Shown: positions 8,385 to 17,222 of the stretch, one piece after another
Layout of the letters: each line of letters opens with the position of its first letter
Numbering within the stretch: the first letter of the stretch is position 1
From: Gammaproteobacteria bacterium
Lineage (GTDB): Bacteria; Pseudomonadota; Gammaproteobacteria; Pseudomonadales; Pseudomonadaceae
Direction: 5' to 3'
NCBI GenBank assembly: GCA_903970465.1
Contig: CAJCIO010000013.1
Coordinates: 1-34,792, forward strand
Length of the DNA stretch: 34,792 bases
Made by a program: the position numbers and the translations under genes
The notes under the pieces: model-generated
The model's input: only the letters and a program-made list of their open reading frames with translations
Told to the model about the DNA's origin: nothing
The model's database searches: none

Positions 8385-9461
8385 ATGGCGGCCTATATCC
8401 TGCGGCGCCTGCTGCTGATCATTCCCACCCTGCTCGGCATCATAGTCATCAACTTCGTGATCATCCAGGCCGCGCCTGGCGGCCCGGTGGAACAAGCCAT
8501 CGCCAGGATCGAAGGTTTCAAGGGCGCCACCAGCCGCATTGGCGGCGGCGCCAGCGAAGCGGCCAGTGGCAGCGCGTCGAGCTACCGTGGAGCACAGGGC
8601 CTGGACCCGGAACTGGTGAAAGAAATCGAGCACATGTATGGCTTCGACAAATCGGCGCCCGAACGCTTGTGGATCATGATCAAGAACTACGCACATCTGG
8701 ATTTCGGCAACAGTTTTTTCCGTGACGCCAAGGTCATCGACCTGATCGCCGAGAAGCTGCCGGTGTCGATCTCGCTGGGGCTGTGGAGCACCCTGATCAT
8801 GTACCTGGTATCGATCCCGCTGGGCATTGCCAAGGCCACCCGCCATGGCAGCGCGTTCGACGTGTGGACCAGTTCGGCGATCATTATCGGCTACGCCATC
8901 CCGGCCTTCCTGTTCGCCATCCTGCTGATCGTGGTGTTTGCCGGCGGCAGTTACTGGAATTGGTTCCCGCTGCGGGGGCTGACTTCGGACAACTTCGCGC
9001 AGCTGAGCTGGGCCGGCAAGATTGGCGATTATTTCTGGCACCTGGCGTTGCCGATCACCGCGCTGGTGATTGGCAACTTTGCGACCATGACGCTGCTGAC
9101 CAAAAACAGCTTTCTGGACGAGATCGGCAAGCAATATGTGATCACCGCCAAGGCCAAGGGCCTGAGCAACCGTCGCGTGCTCTACGGCCATGTGTTCCGC
9201 AACGCGATGCTGTTGGTGATTGCAGGTTTCCCGTCGGCGTTCATCAGCATCTTCTTCACCGGCTCGCTGCTGGTGGAAGTGATCTTCTCGCTCGATGGCC
9301 TGGGCCTGATGAGCTTTGAATCGGCGATGAACCGCGATTATCCCGTGGTGTTCGGCAGCCTGTTCATCTTTACCCTGATCGGCTTGCTGGTGAAGCTGAT
9401 CGGCGACCTCACGTACTCCCTGGTCGACCCTCGCATCGACTTCGACAGCAGGAAGCATTGA
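8385..9461 (+). CDS. yejB: Peptide ABC importer permease YejB
   Basis: This 358-aa inner-membrane permease begins [20 protein letters not shown], the usual DppB/YejB first transmembrane helix, and has about six hydrophobic segments. The coupling loop that contacts the ATPase (EAA motif) is visible at about 250-275 as [20 protein letters not shown]. Compared with generic DppB proteins it carries the extra periplasmic segment (about 40-75, rich in Gly/Ala/Ser) seen in YejB. It should pair with YejE to form the translocation channel. Its ATG is 3 bases after the yejA stop and its TGA is 1 base before yejE, so the genes are translationally coupled. Confidence 0.94.
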   Translation: MAAYILRRLLLIIPTLLGIIVINFVIIQAAPGGPVEQAIARIEGFKGATSRIGGGASEAASGSASSYRGAQGLDPELVKEIEHMYGFDKSAPERLWIMIKNYAHLDFGNSFFRDAKVIDLIAEKLPVSISLGLWSTLIMYLVSIPLGIAKATRHGSAFDVWTSSAIIIGYAIPAFLFAILLIVVFAGGSYWNWFPLRGLTSDNFAQLSWAGKIGDYFWHLALPITALVIGNFATMTLLTKNSFLDEIGKQYVITAKAKGLSNRRVLYGHVFRNAMLLVIAGFPSAFISIFFTGSLLVEVIFSLDGLGLMSFESAMNRDYPVVFGSLFIFTLIGLLVKLIGDLTYSLVDPRIDFDSRKH

Positions 9462-9462
9462 G

Positions 9463-10482
9463 ATGACGCTCTCCCCTCTTAACCGGCGCCGCTTCGACCG
9501 CTTCAAGGCGCACAAGCGCGGCTGGTGGTCACTGTGGATTTTTCTGATGCTGTTCGGCCTGAGCCTGGGCGCAGAACTGATCGCCAACGACAAGCCCTTG
9601 GCGGTGCACTACGACGGCGAATGGTACTTCCCGGCGCTCAAGCGTTACCCGGAGACTGCCTTCGGCGGCGAATTCCCATTGGAGCCCAACTACAAGAGCC
9701 CGTATATCCAGTCGTTGTTCAAAGCCAAAGACAGCTGGCAGTTGTGGGCGCCGGTGCCGTTCAGCTACCAGAGCATCAACTATGACTTGCGTGTGCCCGC
9801 GCCGGCGCCACCTTCGGCGGACAACTGGCTGGGTACCGACGACCAGGGTCGCGATGTCCTGGCGCGGGTCATCTATGGCTTCCGAATCTCAGTGCTGTTC
9901 GCTCTGACATTGACGGTGGCGAGCTCGATCATTGGCGTGATCGCCGGGGCCCTGCAGGGGTTCTATGGCGGCTGGGTGGACCTGGCCGGACAGCGCTTCC
10001 TGGAAATATGGTCCGGCTTGCCAGTGCTCTATCTACTGATCATCCTCGGCAGTTTCGTACAGCCCAATTTCTGGTGGCTGCTAGGCATCATGCTGCTGTT
10101 TTCATGGATGAGTCTAGTGGACGTGGTACGCGCCGAGTTTCTGCGCGGGCGCAACCTTGAGTATGTGCGCGCGGCTCGTGCCCTAGGCATGCAGGACGGC
10201 GGCATCATGTTCAGGCACATCCTGCCCAACGCCATGGTCTCGACCATGACGTTCATGCCCTTCATCCTCACTGGCGCCATCGGCACCCTCACCGCGCTGG
10301 ACTTTCTCGGCTTCGGCTTGCCGGCCGGAGCACCGTCGCTGGGTGAGCTGGTGGCCCAGGCCAAGGACAATCTGCAGGCGCCCTGGCTAGGCATCAGTGC
10401 CTTTACCGTGCTGGCGGTGATGCTCAGCCTGCTGGTATTCATCGGTGAGGCTGCCCGTGACGCTTTCGACCCTAGGAAATGA
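9463..10482 (+). CDS. yejE: Peptide ABC importer permease YejE
   Basis: This is the 339-aa second permease of the importer. It has the DppC-type layout: an N-terminal cytoplasmic basic stretch, one transmembrane helix, a long periplasmic insertion (about 45-115), and then the conserved GTDDQGRDVLARVIYGFRIS entry into the main membrane domain. The ATPase-coupling loop YVRAARALGMQDGG lies at about residues 234-247. Length and insertion match YejE rather than plain DppC. It is flanked by 1-base gaps to yejB and yejF, which indicates strict co-expression. Confidence 0.94.
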   Translation: MTLSPLNRRRFDRFKAHKRGWWSLWIFLMLFGLSLGAELIANDKPLAVHYDGEWYFPALKRYPETAFGGEFPLEPNYKSPYIQSLFKAKDSWQLWAPVPFSYQSINYDLRVPAPAPPSADNWLGTDDQGRDVLARVIYGFRISVLFALTLTVASSIIGVIAGALQGFYGGWVDLAGQRFLEIWSGLPVLYLLIILGSFVQPNFWWLLGIMLLFSWMSLVDVVRAEFLRGRNLEYVRAARALGMQDGGIMFRHILPNAMVSTMTFMPFILTGAIGTLTALDFLGFGLPAGAPSLGELVAQAKDNLQAPWLGISAFTVLAVMLSLLVFIGEAARDAFDPRK

Positions 10483-10483
10483 C

Positions 10484-12076
10484 ATGAGCCAGGACAATTT
10501 GCTGGAAGTACGCGACCTGGCGGTGGAGTTCGTCAATGGCGATGACCGCCAACGTGCCGTCGAGGGCATCAGCTTCGATATCCGTCGCGGCGAAACTCTG
10601 GCGCTGGTAGGGGAAAGCGGCTCGGGCAAGTCGGTGACAGCGCACTCCATCCTGCGTTTGCTGCCCTACCCCCAGGCCCGCCACCCCACGGGCAGCATCC
10701 GCTACGACGGTCAGGACCTGCTGGCGCTGGACGAACAGAAGCTGCAGCATATCCGCGGCAACCGTATCGCCATGATCTTCCAGGAGCCGATGACCTCGCT
10801 CAACCCGCTGCACACCATCGACAAGCAGATCGGCGAAGTACTGGCCCTGCACAAGGGCATCATCGGCAAGGCGGCGCTGGCGCGCACCCTGGAGCTGCTC
10901 GAACTGGTGGGCATCGCCGAGCCGCATAAACGTCTCAAGGCCCTGCCCCATCAGCTGTCCGGTGGTCAGCGCCAGCGGGTGATGATCGCCATGGCGCTGG
11001 CCAACGAGCCCGAACTGCTGATTGCCGACGAGCCGACCACGGCGCTCGATGTGACCGTGCAGCTGAAGATCCTCGAACTGCTCAAATCGCTGCAGGCGCG
11101 CCTGGGCATGGCGCTGTTGCTGATCAGCCATGACCTCAATCTGGTCAGACGCGTGGCGCAGCGGGTTTGCGTGATGCAGCGCGGGCGCATCGTCGAGCAG
11201 GCAGACTGCGAAACGCTTTTTTGCACCCCGCAGCATCCTTACACCTGCGAGTTGCTGGGCGCCGAACCCCGCGGCAAGCCGGCGCACAATCCGGTCGGCG
11301 CGCCCATGTTGCAGGTGCAGGACCTGCGGGTCTGGTTCCCGGTCAAGAAAGGCTTCTTCGGCGGTACCACCGAGCACCTCAAGGCGGTCGATGGTATCGA
11401 TTTCACTCTGCAGCAAGGCCAGACCCTAGGCATCGTCGGCGAAAGCGGCTCGGGTAAATCGACCTTGGGCCTGGCGATCTTGCGACTGATTGCCAGCCAA
11501 GGCAGCATTCGCTTCAAGGGACAGGCGATCGACGGCCTCAACCGTGAGCAGGTACGCCCGCTACGCCGCCAGATCCAAGTGGTGTTTCAGGACCCTTACG
11601 GCAGCCTGAGTCCGCGCATGAGCGTGGAGCAGATTGTCGGCGAGGGATTGCGCATTCATGACGAGGGAACGCCTGTAGAGCAGCAGAAGGCCATTATCGA
11701 GGTACTGCGGGAGGTAGGGCTCGATCCCGAGACCCGGCATCGCTATCCCCATGAGTTTTCCGGTGGCCAGCGCCAGCGTATTGCAATTGCCCGGGCGCTG
11801 GTGCTCAAGCCGGAACTGATCCTGCTGGATGAGCCGACCTCGGCCCTGGACCGCACCGTGCAACGTCAAGTGGTGGAGCTGCTGCGCAACCTGCAGCAGC
11901 GGCACAACCTCACGTACCTGTTCATCAGCCACGACTTGGCGGTGGTCAAGGCATTGAGCCACCAATTGATGGTGGTCAAGCATGGCAAGGTGGTGGAGCA
12001 AGGAGATGCTGAAGCGGTGTTCAGCAACCCGCAGCATGCCTATACCCAGCAACTGCTGGAGGCGGCGTTTCTGTAA
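10484..12076 (+). CDS. yejF: Peptide ABC importer ATPase YejF (two nucleotide-binding domains)
   Basis: This 530-aa protein fuses the two ATPase domains that are separate in Dpp/Opp systems. Domain 1 has Walker A GESGSGKS (43-50), signature LSGGQ (158-162) and Walker B LLIADEP (178-184). Domain 2 has Walker A GESGSGKS (319-326), signature FSGGQ (425-429) and Walker B LILLDEP (445-451). Both domains keep the H-loop context ISHDL. It should energise peptide import through YejBE on the cytoplasmic face. I chose the ATG at 10484, one base after the yejE stop, over an upstream in-frame ATG at 10445 inside yejE. A strong terminator follows. Confidence 0.95.
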   Translation: MSQDNLLEVRDLAVEFVNGDDRQRAVEGISFDIRRGETLALVGESGSGKSVTAHSILRLLPYPQARHPTGSIRYDGQDLLALDEQKLQHIRGNRIAMIFQEPMTSLNPLHTIDKQIGEVLALHKGIIGKAALARTLELLELVGIAEPHKRLKALPHQLSGGQRQRVMIAMALANEPELLIADEPTTALDVTVQLKILELLKSLQARLGMALLLISHDLNLVRRVAQRVCVMQRGRIVEQADCETLFCTPQHPYTCELLGAEPRGKPAHNPVGAPMLQVQDLRVWFPVKKGFFGGTTEHLKAVDGIDFTLQQGQTLGIVGESGSGKSTLGLAILRLIASQGSIRFKGQAIDGLNREQVRPLRRQIQVVFQDPYGSLSPRMSVEQIVGEGLRIHDEGTPVEQQKAIIEVLREVGLDPETRHRYPHEFSGGQRQRIAIARALVLKPELILLDEPTSALDRTVQRQVVELLRNLQQRHNLTYLFISHDLAVVKALSHQLMVVKHGKVVEQGDAEAVFSNPQHAYTQQLLEAAFL

Positions 12077-12097
12077 GCGGCACATGCAGAAGGAAAC

Positions 12098-12133
12098 AAA
12101 AAAACCGCTGAGTTTTCACTCAGCGGTTTTTTT
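12098..12133. terminator. Bidirectional intrinsic terminator between yejF and ppiD
   Basis: A perfect 9-bp stem ACCGCTGAG/CTCAGCGGT (12104-12112, 12119-12127) with a 6-base loop is flanked by seven A on the left and seven T on the right. It should stop the yejF transcript on the plus strand and the ppiD transcript on the minus strand. Confidence 0.92.
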
Positions 12134-12151
12134 GTGTGCAGCTGACTGCGC

Positions 12152-14026
12152 TTAGTAGCGCTTCACGTCCGCCTTGGCTTCCAGCAACTTGCGGTAGGCG
12201 GCAAAGTCTTCCTGACCCGCACGGGAAGCGAGGAAGCGACGATACGAGGCCTTCTCCTGATCCGAAGGCGCCGCGCCCTGGTTGACGCCGTTGAGGCGCA
12301 ACACCACGACGCTACCGTCCGACAGGGTCACGCTGCTGTACACAGGCTTGTCCTTGCCAGTGGGTTTGGCCATGCGGAACACAGCCTGCAGCTCTACCGG
12401 ATCGATACCGTCCTGGTTGCGGCTGGCCGCTTCGACCACTTTCCAGGCCTGACCATCCTGGACTGCCGTCGATGCGATCTTGCCGTCGCGCAGGCCGGCA
12501 ATCAGCGCTTCGCTCTTGGCTTTCAGCGCCTCGGTGGCGTGCTGCTTGGCCAGTTCGGCGCGGATGCCATCGGCCACTGCGCTCAGCGGCAGTTGTTCAG
12601 GCTTGCGGTGCTCCTTGACGCGGACCACCACGGTGGTTTCCGGATCGAGCTCGATCGCCGCGCTATTGGCGCCTTCATCCAGAACTTCCTGGCTGAACGC
12701 CGCCTGCATCACCTGACGACTGGCCGTCACGCCTTCGGTGCCGCCCTCGCGCCCTACTGGCTGCGAAGTCTGTACCTTCACGCCGAGGTCCGAAGCAGGC
12801 TGCGCCAGATCGGAAGCCTCATAGGCCGAGTCCTGCAACTTCTTGCTGGCATCGACGTACAGCTGCTCGACCTGTTGGGATTTAAGCTCGTTGGTGAGCT
12901 TGTCCTTGAGGCTGGCAAACGTCGGTACATCGGGAGCCTGCACACCCAGCAACTTGATCAAGTGCCAACCGAACTGAGTCTTGACCGGAGCCGAGACCTC
13001 GCCCTGCTTGAGTGCATACAGCGACGTCTCGAACGCTGGATCGTAGACACCCTCACCCGCGTAGCCCAGATCACCGCCGTTTCTGGCCGAACCCGGATCC
13101 TGCGAGAACTCCTTGGCGAGCGCAGCGAAATCTTCGCCCTTGGCCAGACGCGCCTGGATCTCTTCGATCTTGGCCTTGGCCTGAGCATCAGTCGTCTTGG
13201 CGTTGACTTCGATGAGGATGTGCGCTGCGCGGCGCTGTTCGGCCAGGTTGGCGATTTCTTTCTGATACAGGGCCTGCAACGCATCGTTATCGACCTTGAC
13301 CTGATCGAAGAACGCCGACTTCTTCAGCTCCACGTAGTCCAGAACCACTTGATCGGGGCTCATGAACTGCTTGGTGTGCTGATCGTACTGCGCCTTGATT
13401 TCGTCATCGGTGACCTTGGCGGTCGCCGGATCTGCCTTGAAGGTCAGTGAAGCGAAGTCGCGGGTCTGTTTTTCCAGACGCGCGAACGCCAGCACCTGAT
13501 CATCAGTCACGAAGCTGCTGCCCGCCAAACCGGCGCGCAACTGACCAATCAGCATCTCGTCGGCCAGCATCTGACGAAATTGCAGACGTCCGAAGCCCAT
13601 TTGCTTGATCACCTGATCGAAGCGATCAGGGCTGAATTTGCCATCGACCTGGAATTCCGGCGTCTGCAGCATGACCTGGTCAATAGCCGCTTCAGAGAAG
13701 GCAAACTTGGAGTCGGAAGCACCTTGCAACAGCAGCTTGCGGTCGATCAAGCCCTTGAGAGCCGATTCGCGAAGCATCTTGTCGTCCAGCATGGCCGGAT
13801 CGAAATCCTTGCCCAGCTGTTGCAGCAGCTGGCGCCGTTGCATCTCGGTAGCCTGTTGCAGCTCGGCGGTGCTGATCTCGTCGCCATTGACTTTCGCAGC
13901 ATCGTCGCTATGACTGGTGGCGCGGAAGATGGCATCGAAGCCCGTCAATGCCATCAGGCAGACGATGACACCGATGATAGTTTTGGCAATCCAGCCTTGT
14001 GAATTGTCCCTGATGTTTTGCAGCAT
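12152..14026 (-). CDS. ppiD: Periplasmic folding chaperone PpiD (SurA-N/parvulin type)
   Basis: The 624-aa protein is anchored in the inner membrane by one N-terminal helix (about 12-32, TIIGVIVCLMALTGF) and extends into the periplasm. There it contacts proteins leaving the Sec translocon and assists their folding. A SurA-like chaperone region follows (about 35-260). The parvulin domain spans about 265-360, with RRAAHILIEV, the GGDLGYAGEG segment and FGWHLIKLL. The PpiD parvulin domain is often catalytically weak. I chose the ATG at 14026 because GGGGGA precedes it and it yields the usual MLQNIRDNSQGW start. The gene lies downstream of hupB across a tRNA-like relic. In P. aeruginosa fabI follows ppiD; here it does not. 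Confidence 0.94.
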   Translation of the reverse strand: MLQNIRDNSQGWIAKTIIGVIVCLMALTGFDAIFRATSHSDDAAKVNGDEISTAELQQATEMQRRQLLQQLGKDFDPAMLDDKMLRESALKGLIDRKLLLQGASDSKFAFSEAAIDQVMLQTPEFQVDGKFSPDRFDQVIKQMGFGRLQFRQMLADEMLIGQLRAGLAGSSFVTDDQVLAFARLEKQTRDFASLTFKADPATAKVTDDEIKAQYDQHTKQFMSPDQVVLDYVELKKSAFFDQVKVDNDALQALYQKEIANLAEQRRAAHILIEVNAKTTDAQAKAKIEEIQARLAKGEDFAALAKEFSQDPGSARNGGDLGYAGEGVYDPAFETSLYALKQGEVSAPVKTQFGWHLIKLLGVQAPDVPTFASLKDKLTNELKSQQVEQLYVDASKKLQDSAYEASDLAQPASDLGVKVQTSQPVGREGGTEGVTASRQVMQAAFSQEVLDEGANSAAIELDPETTVVVRVKEHRKPEQLPLSAVADGIRAELAKQHATEALKAKSEALIAGLRDGKIASTAVQDGQAWKVVEAASRNQDGIDPVELQAVFRMAKPTGKDKPVYSSVTLSDGSVVVLRLNGVNQGAAPSDQEKASYRRFLASRAGQEDFAAYRKLLEAKADVKRY

Positions 14027-14085
14027 GCGTCCCCCAGAAACGGTCGTACACAATAACCAACCGCGGAGCGTGGGTAGAATCCGGA

Positions 14086-14116
14086 TAGAAGAAAGGCGCA
14101 TCCGAGGATGCGCCTT
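14086..14116 (-). terminator. Terminator of the tRNA-Asp-like relic / hupB transcript
   Basis: A perfect 10-bp stem AAGGCGCATC/GATGCGCCTT (14093-14102, 14107-14116) with a tetraloop is followed on the minus strand by a T-rich tract. It sits 9 bases after the CCA end of the tRNA-like element, as expected for a tRNA gene terminator. It also isolates ppiD from hupB. Confidence 0.75.
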
Positions 14117-14124
14117 CTCGTAAC

Positions 14125-14198
14125 TGGCGGAGCGGATCGGTTCAACCTGCGAACCTCGGCGTCCGGTTGGATCTCGCGATCCACCGAACTACCGCTCC
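14125..14198 (-). pseudogene. Decayed tRNA-Asp-like gene
   Basis: On the minus strand the element starts GGAGCGGTAGTTC, identical to the first 13 bases of bacterial tRNA-Asp, and ends CCGCTCC-G-CCA. The 7-bp acceptor stem is therefore perfect and CCA is encoded. The interior does not form a cloverleaf. The D-arm region is replaced by a GGATC-GCGA-GATCC hairpin, the CTGTCAC-type anticodon loop is absent, and the T-arm is about two bases short. Total length is 74 bases against 77 for tRNA-Asp. I read it as a non-functional relic, or a tRNA-derived structured RNA, still followed by a terminator. The ends are seen directly; the identity as a tRNA-Asp relic is inferred. Confidence 0.6.
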
Positions 14199-14202
14199 GC
14201 TG

Positions 14203-14228
14203 CCAGGACGGGATTGCTCCCGCCCTGG
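14203..14228 (-). terminator. Hairpin after hupB
   Basis: CCAGG-A-CGGGA pairs with TCCCG-C-CCTGG around a TTGC loop: 10 pairs with one mismatch, 22 bases after the hupB stop. It lacks a T-run, so it may be a processing or mRNA-end stability element rather than a true terminator. Confidence 0.35.
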
Positions 14229-14250
14229 CCAGGAAAGGCGATGAAGAAGC

Positions 14251-14523
14251 TTAGTTGACGGCTTCTTTCAGTGCTTTACCGGCTTTGAAGCCTGGCTTTT
14301 TGGCCGCGGCGATTTCCAGTGTCTTGCCGGTCTGTGGATTGCGGCCGGTACGGGCTGGGCGATCAGTTACAGAGAAAGTACCGAAGCCGACCAGAACCAC
14401 CGAGTCGCCAGCTTTCAAGGCGCCAGTGACGGATTCGATGACTGCATCCAGCGCACGGCCGGCAGCAGCTTTCGGGATATCAGCGGATGCAGCGATAGCA
14501 TCAATCAGTTCCGACTTGTTCAC
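14251..14523 (-). CDS. hupB: DNA-binding protein HU-beta
   Basis: The 90-aa histone-like protein HU forms dimers that bend DNA and compact the nucleoid. [11 protein letters not shown] at the N-terminus, [10 protein letters not shown], and the DNA-binding arm with [10 protein letters not shown] (about 53-75) match HU-beta. The start codon is GTG at 14523, with AAGGGGA six bases upstream; this gives the exact family length. It lies directly downstream of lon, as in many gammaproteobacteria, but has its own sigma-70 promoter. Confidence 0.97.
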   Translation of the reverse strand: MNKSELIDAIAASADIPKAAAGRALDAVIESVTGALKAGDSVVLVGFGTFSVTDRPARTGRNPQTGKTLEIAAAKKPGFKAGKALKEAVN

Positions 14524-14621
14524 TCTAAGTCCCCTTATATCTCTATTAAGTTATTTCTAAGTATGTATTCGACACAGAAAAACCGGGTGCCGGGCGGACT
14601 CCCCGACACAATAAGAGCCGC

Positions 14622-14651
14622 TTTATATCAAGGGCTCTAAAAATCTGTCAA
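14622..14651 (-). promoter_or_regulatory. Sigma-70 promoter of hupB
   Basis: The minus strand carries a perfect TTGACA (14651-14646), an 18-base spacer and TATAAA (14627-14622, 5/6). The predicted transcript start is near 14614, leaving about 90 bases of leader. The promoter begins only about 25 bases past the lon stop, supporting strong lon-independent hupB expression. Confidence 0.7.
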
Positions 14652-14675
14652 GGAAGCCTCCCGGACAAATGCGTG

Positions 14676-17072
14676 CTAGTGCGTACTGATCCTTTCCTTG
14701 GCATCAGAATCGCGCTTTTCATCCTTTGCAACTATCTCGGGAGCCACATCGGGCAAGGGCTCCGGCGCGTATTGCAGCGCAATTTGCAGGACTTCGTCAA
14801 TCCATTTAACCGGTTTGATCTGAAGATCCTGCTTGATGTTGTCCGGAATCTCTTTCAAGTCACGCACGTTCTCTTCCGGAATGATCACAGTCTTGATGCC
14901 GCCTCGATGTGCTGCCAGAAGTTTTTCCTTCAATCCACCGATTGCCAATACCTGCCCGCGCAAGGTGATTTCACCCGTCATGGCGACATCGGCGCGTACA
15001 GGGATCTGCGTCAGGGCCGAGACTAGGGCCGTGCACATACCTACGCCCGCGCTAGGGCCATCTTTGGGCGTTGCCCCTTCCGGCATATGGATATGCACGT
15101 CGCGCTTCTCGTGGAAGTCTGCAGGGATGCCCAGGCTGCGGGCACGACTGCGAACCACGGTAAGGGCGGCGGTGATCGATTCGACCATCACATCACCCAG
15201 CGAACCGGTCTTGATCAACTGGCCCTTGCCAGGCACCACGGCTGACTCGATGGTCAGCAATTCGCCGCCCACCTGGGTCCAGGCAAGCCCCGTCACCTGA
15301 CCGATCTGATCCTGCTGCTCGGCCAGGCCGTAGCGGAATTTACGCACACCGAGCAAGGCTTCGAGCGACGCAGCGTCGACGACCACAGAGAACTTCTTGG
15401 TATTGGAGTGCTCCTTGACGATCTTGCGGCACACCTTGGCGATCTGCCGCTCCAGCCCGCGCACACCGGCTTCGCGGGTGTAATAGCGGATAATGTCGCG
15501 AATCGCCTCAACCTCAATCTCCAGTTCGCCCTTCTTCAGGCCGTTGGTCTGAATCTGTTTGGGCGACAGGTATTTGGTGGCGATGTTGATCTTTTCGTCT
15601 TCGGTGTAACCCGGCAGGCGAATCACTTCCATCCGGTCCAGCAGCGCTGGCGGGATATTCATGGAGTTCGAGGTGCAGAGGAACATCACGTCGGACAGGT
15701 CGTAGTCGACCTCGAGGTAGTGATCGTTGAAATTGTGGTTCTGCTCGGGGTCGAGCACCTCCAGCAACGCCGACGCCGGATCACCACGCATGTCGCTGCC
15801 CATCTTGTCGATTTCATCGAGCAGAAACAGCGGGTTGCGGACCCCCACTTTTGTCATCTTTTGAATCAATCTTCCTGGCATCGAACCGATGTAGGTCCGG
15901 CGATGGCCACGAATTTCGGCTTCGTCACGCACACCGCCCAAGGCCATGCGCACAAATTTGCGGTTGGTGGCGCTGGCGATCGACTCCGCCAGCGAGGTTT
16001 TACCCACGCCAGGGGGACCAACCAGGCACAGCACAGGCCCACGAATCTTTTTCACGCGTTTTTGCACGGCGAGGTATTCGAGGATGCGTTCCTTGACCTC
16101 CTCCAGACCATAGTGGTCGGCATCGAGGATCTCTTCGGCGCGAGCGAGGTCCAGGCGCACCTTGCTTTGCGCTTTCCATGGGACCTGCACCAGCCAGTCG
16201 ATATAGGTACGCACCACAGTGGCTTCAGCCGACATCGGCGACATCTGCTTGAGCTTGTTCAGCTCGGCATTGGCCTTGGTGAGCGCATCTTTGGGCAGAC
16301 CTGCCGCATCTATGCGTTTTTTTAGTTCTTCGACTTCATTATGGCCTTCGTCGCCGTCGCCGAGTTCTTTCTGAATCGCCTTCATCTGCTCATTCAGGTA
16401 GTACTCGCGCTGGCTGCGCTCCATTTGTTTCTTGACCCGACCACGAATGCGTTTTTCAACCTGCAACAGGTCGATCTCGCCATCCAGCAGCGCCAGGACG
16501 TGCTCTACCCGAGCGGGCAGATCGATGATCTCAAGGATTTCCTGCTTCTGCTCGATCTTCAGCGCCATGTGTGCAGCCATGGTGTCGACCAGGCGACCCG
16601 GCTCATCGATGCTGTTGAGGGAGGACAGGACTTCAGCGGGAACCTTCTTGCCCAGCTGCACATACTGCTCGAACTGCGAGAGCAGGCTGCGTACAAAAAC
16701 TTCGGACTCGCGGTCAGCTGCAACGGTTTCGTCGATGAGCGCGACTTCGGCGCGGCAATGGCCGTCGACCTCCATATAACGTTCGACGGTACCGCGCTGC
16801 TCGCCTTCGACCAGCACCTTGACTGTGCCGTCGGGCAGCTTGAGCAATTGCAGGACAGTGGCGATGGTGCCCACTCGATACAGCGCTTCTTCACCCGGAT
16901 CATCGTCCGCAGGATTGCGCTGTGCCAGCAGCAGAATCTGCTTCTCGCCTGTCATCGCGGCTTCAAGCGCCTCGATCGACTTCTCGCGCCCCACGAACAG
17001 TGGGATAACCATATGCGGATATACCACGACATCACGCAACGGCAAGAGAGGCAATTCAATGGTTGTCTTCAT
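14676..17072 (-). CDS. lon: ATP-dependent Lon protease
   Basis: This 798-aa cytoplasmic AAA+ protease degrades misfolded and short-lived regulatory proteins. The N-terminal LAN domain (about 8-200) begins LPLLPLRDVVVYPHMVIPL. Walker A is GPPGVGKTS (352-360) and Walker B LFLLDEIDK (415-423). The proteolytic Ser-Lys dyad is S674 in PKDGPSAG and K717 in GGLKEKLL. Length and spacing are those of E. coli-type Lon, about 5 residues offset. A heat-shock-like promoter lies upstream and the clpX terminator precedes it, so lon is its own transcription unit. Pseudomonads often carry a second Lon; this one, in the clpX-hupB context, is the canonical copy. Confidence 0.97.
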   Translation of the reverse strand: MKTTIELPLLPLRDVVVYPHMVIPLFVGREKSIEALEAAMTGEKQILLLAQRNPADDDPGEEALYRVGTIATVLQLLKLPDGTVKVLVEGEQRGTVERYMEVDGHCRAEVALIDETVAADRESEVFVRSLLSQFEQYVQLGKKVPAEVLSSLNSIDEPGRLVDTMAAHMALKIEQKQEILEIIDLPARVEHVLALLDGEIDLLQVEKRIRGRVKKQMERSQREYYLNEQMKAIQKELGDGDEGHNEVEELKKRIDAAGLPKDALTKANAELNKLKQMSPMSAEATVVRTYIDWLVQVPWKAQSKVRLDLARAEEILDADHYGLEEVKERILEYLAVQKRVKKIRGPVLCLVGPPGVGKTSLAESIASATNRKFVRMALGGVRDEAEIRGHRRTYIGSMPGRLIQKMTKVGVRNPLFLLDEIDKMGSDMRGDPASALLEVLDPEQNHNFNDHYLEVDYDLSDVMFLCTSNSMNIPPALLDRMEVIRLPGYTEDEKINIATKYLSPKQIQTNGLKKGELEIEVEAIRDIIRYYTREAGVRGLERQIAKVCRKIVKEHSNTKKFSVVVDAASLEALLGVRKFRYGLAEQQDQIGQVTGLAWTQVGGELLTIESAVVPGKGQLIKTGSLGDVMVESITAALTVVRSRARSLGIPADFHEKRDVHIHMPEGATPKDGPSAGVGMCTALVSALTQIPVRADVAMTGEITLRGQVLAIGGLKEKLLAAHRGGIKTVIIPEENVRDLKEIPDNIKQDLQIKPVKWIDEVLQIALQYAPEPLPDVAPEIVAKDEKRDSDAKERISTH

Positions 17073-17129
17073 GATTTCGCCTCTTCAGCGGCCCTGGGCC
17101 GCACACAGATGGAATTGAGTCTGAAACCA

Positions 17130-17158
17130 ATGTGGGGGCATGCCCCCAAAAAAACAAG
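17130..17158 (-). promoter_or_regulatory. Candidate sigma-32 (heat-shock) promoter of lon with palindrome
   Basis: The minus strand has CTTGTTT (17158-17152), 14 bases, then CCCCACAT (17137-17130). This resembles the RpoH consensus CTTGAAA-N13-17-CCCCATNT in spacing and in the CTTG and CCCC cores. The spacer and -10 overlap a perfect 16-bp palindrome, TGGGGGCATGCCCCCA (17133-17148). lon is a known RpoH target in other proteobacteria. The assignment here is from sequence alone. Confidence 0.45.
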
Positions 17159-17171
17159 CGCCGGGATCAGT

Positions 17172-17198
17172 AAAACGAAAGGGGCCCGAAGGCCCCTT
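17172..17198 (-). terminator. Terminator of clpX
   Basis: An 8-bp perfect stem AAGGGGCC/GGCCCCTT (17179-17186, 17191-17198) with a TTCG tetraloop on the minus strand is followed by TCGTTTT. It lies 24 bases after the clpX stop and separates clpX from lon. Confidence 0.85.
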
Positions 17199-17222
17199 CT
17201 GTTTTCCACGCTGTACCGCAGG

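Noticed and set aside
6633..9593. A 986-codon open frame on the minus strand opposite yejA and yejB
   Set aside because: It is a GC-rich antisense shadow: low-complexity His/Gln/Arg-rich translation, no domain, and both real genes on the plus strand have complete family features.
17133..17148. GC palindrome with adjacent T/A run read as an intrinsic terminator
   Set aside because: On the minus strand the T-run precedes rather than follows the stem, and on the plus strand the stem is followed by A, so the geometry is wrong for termination.
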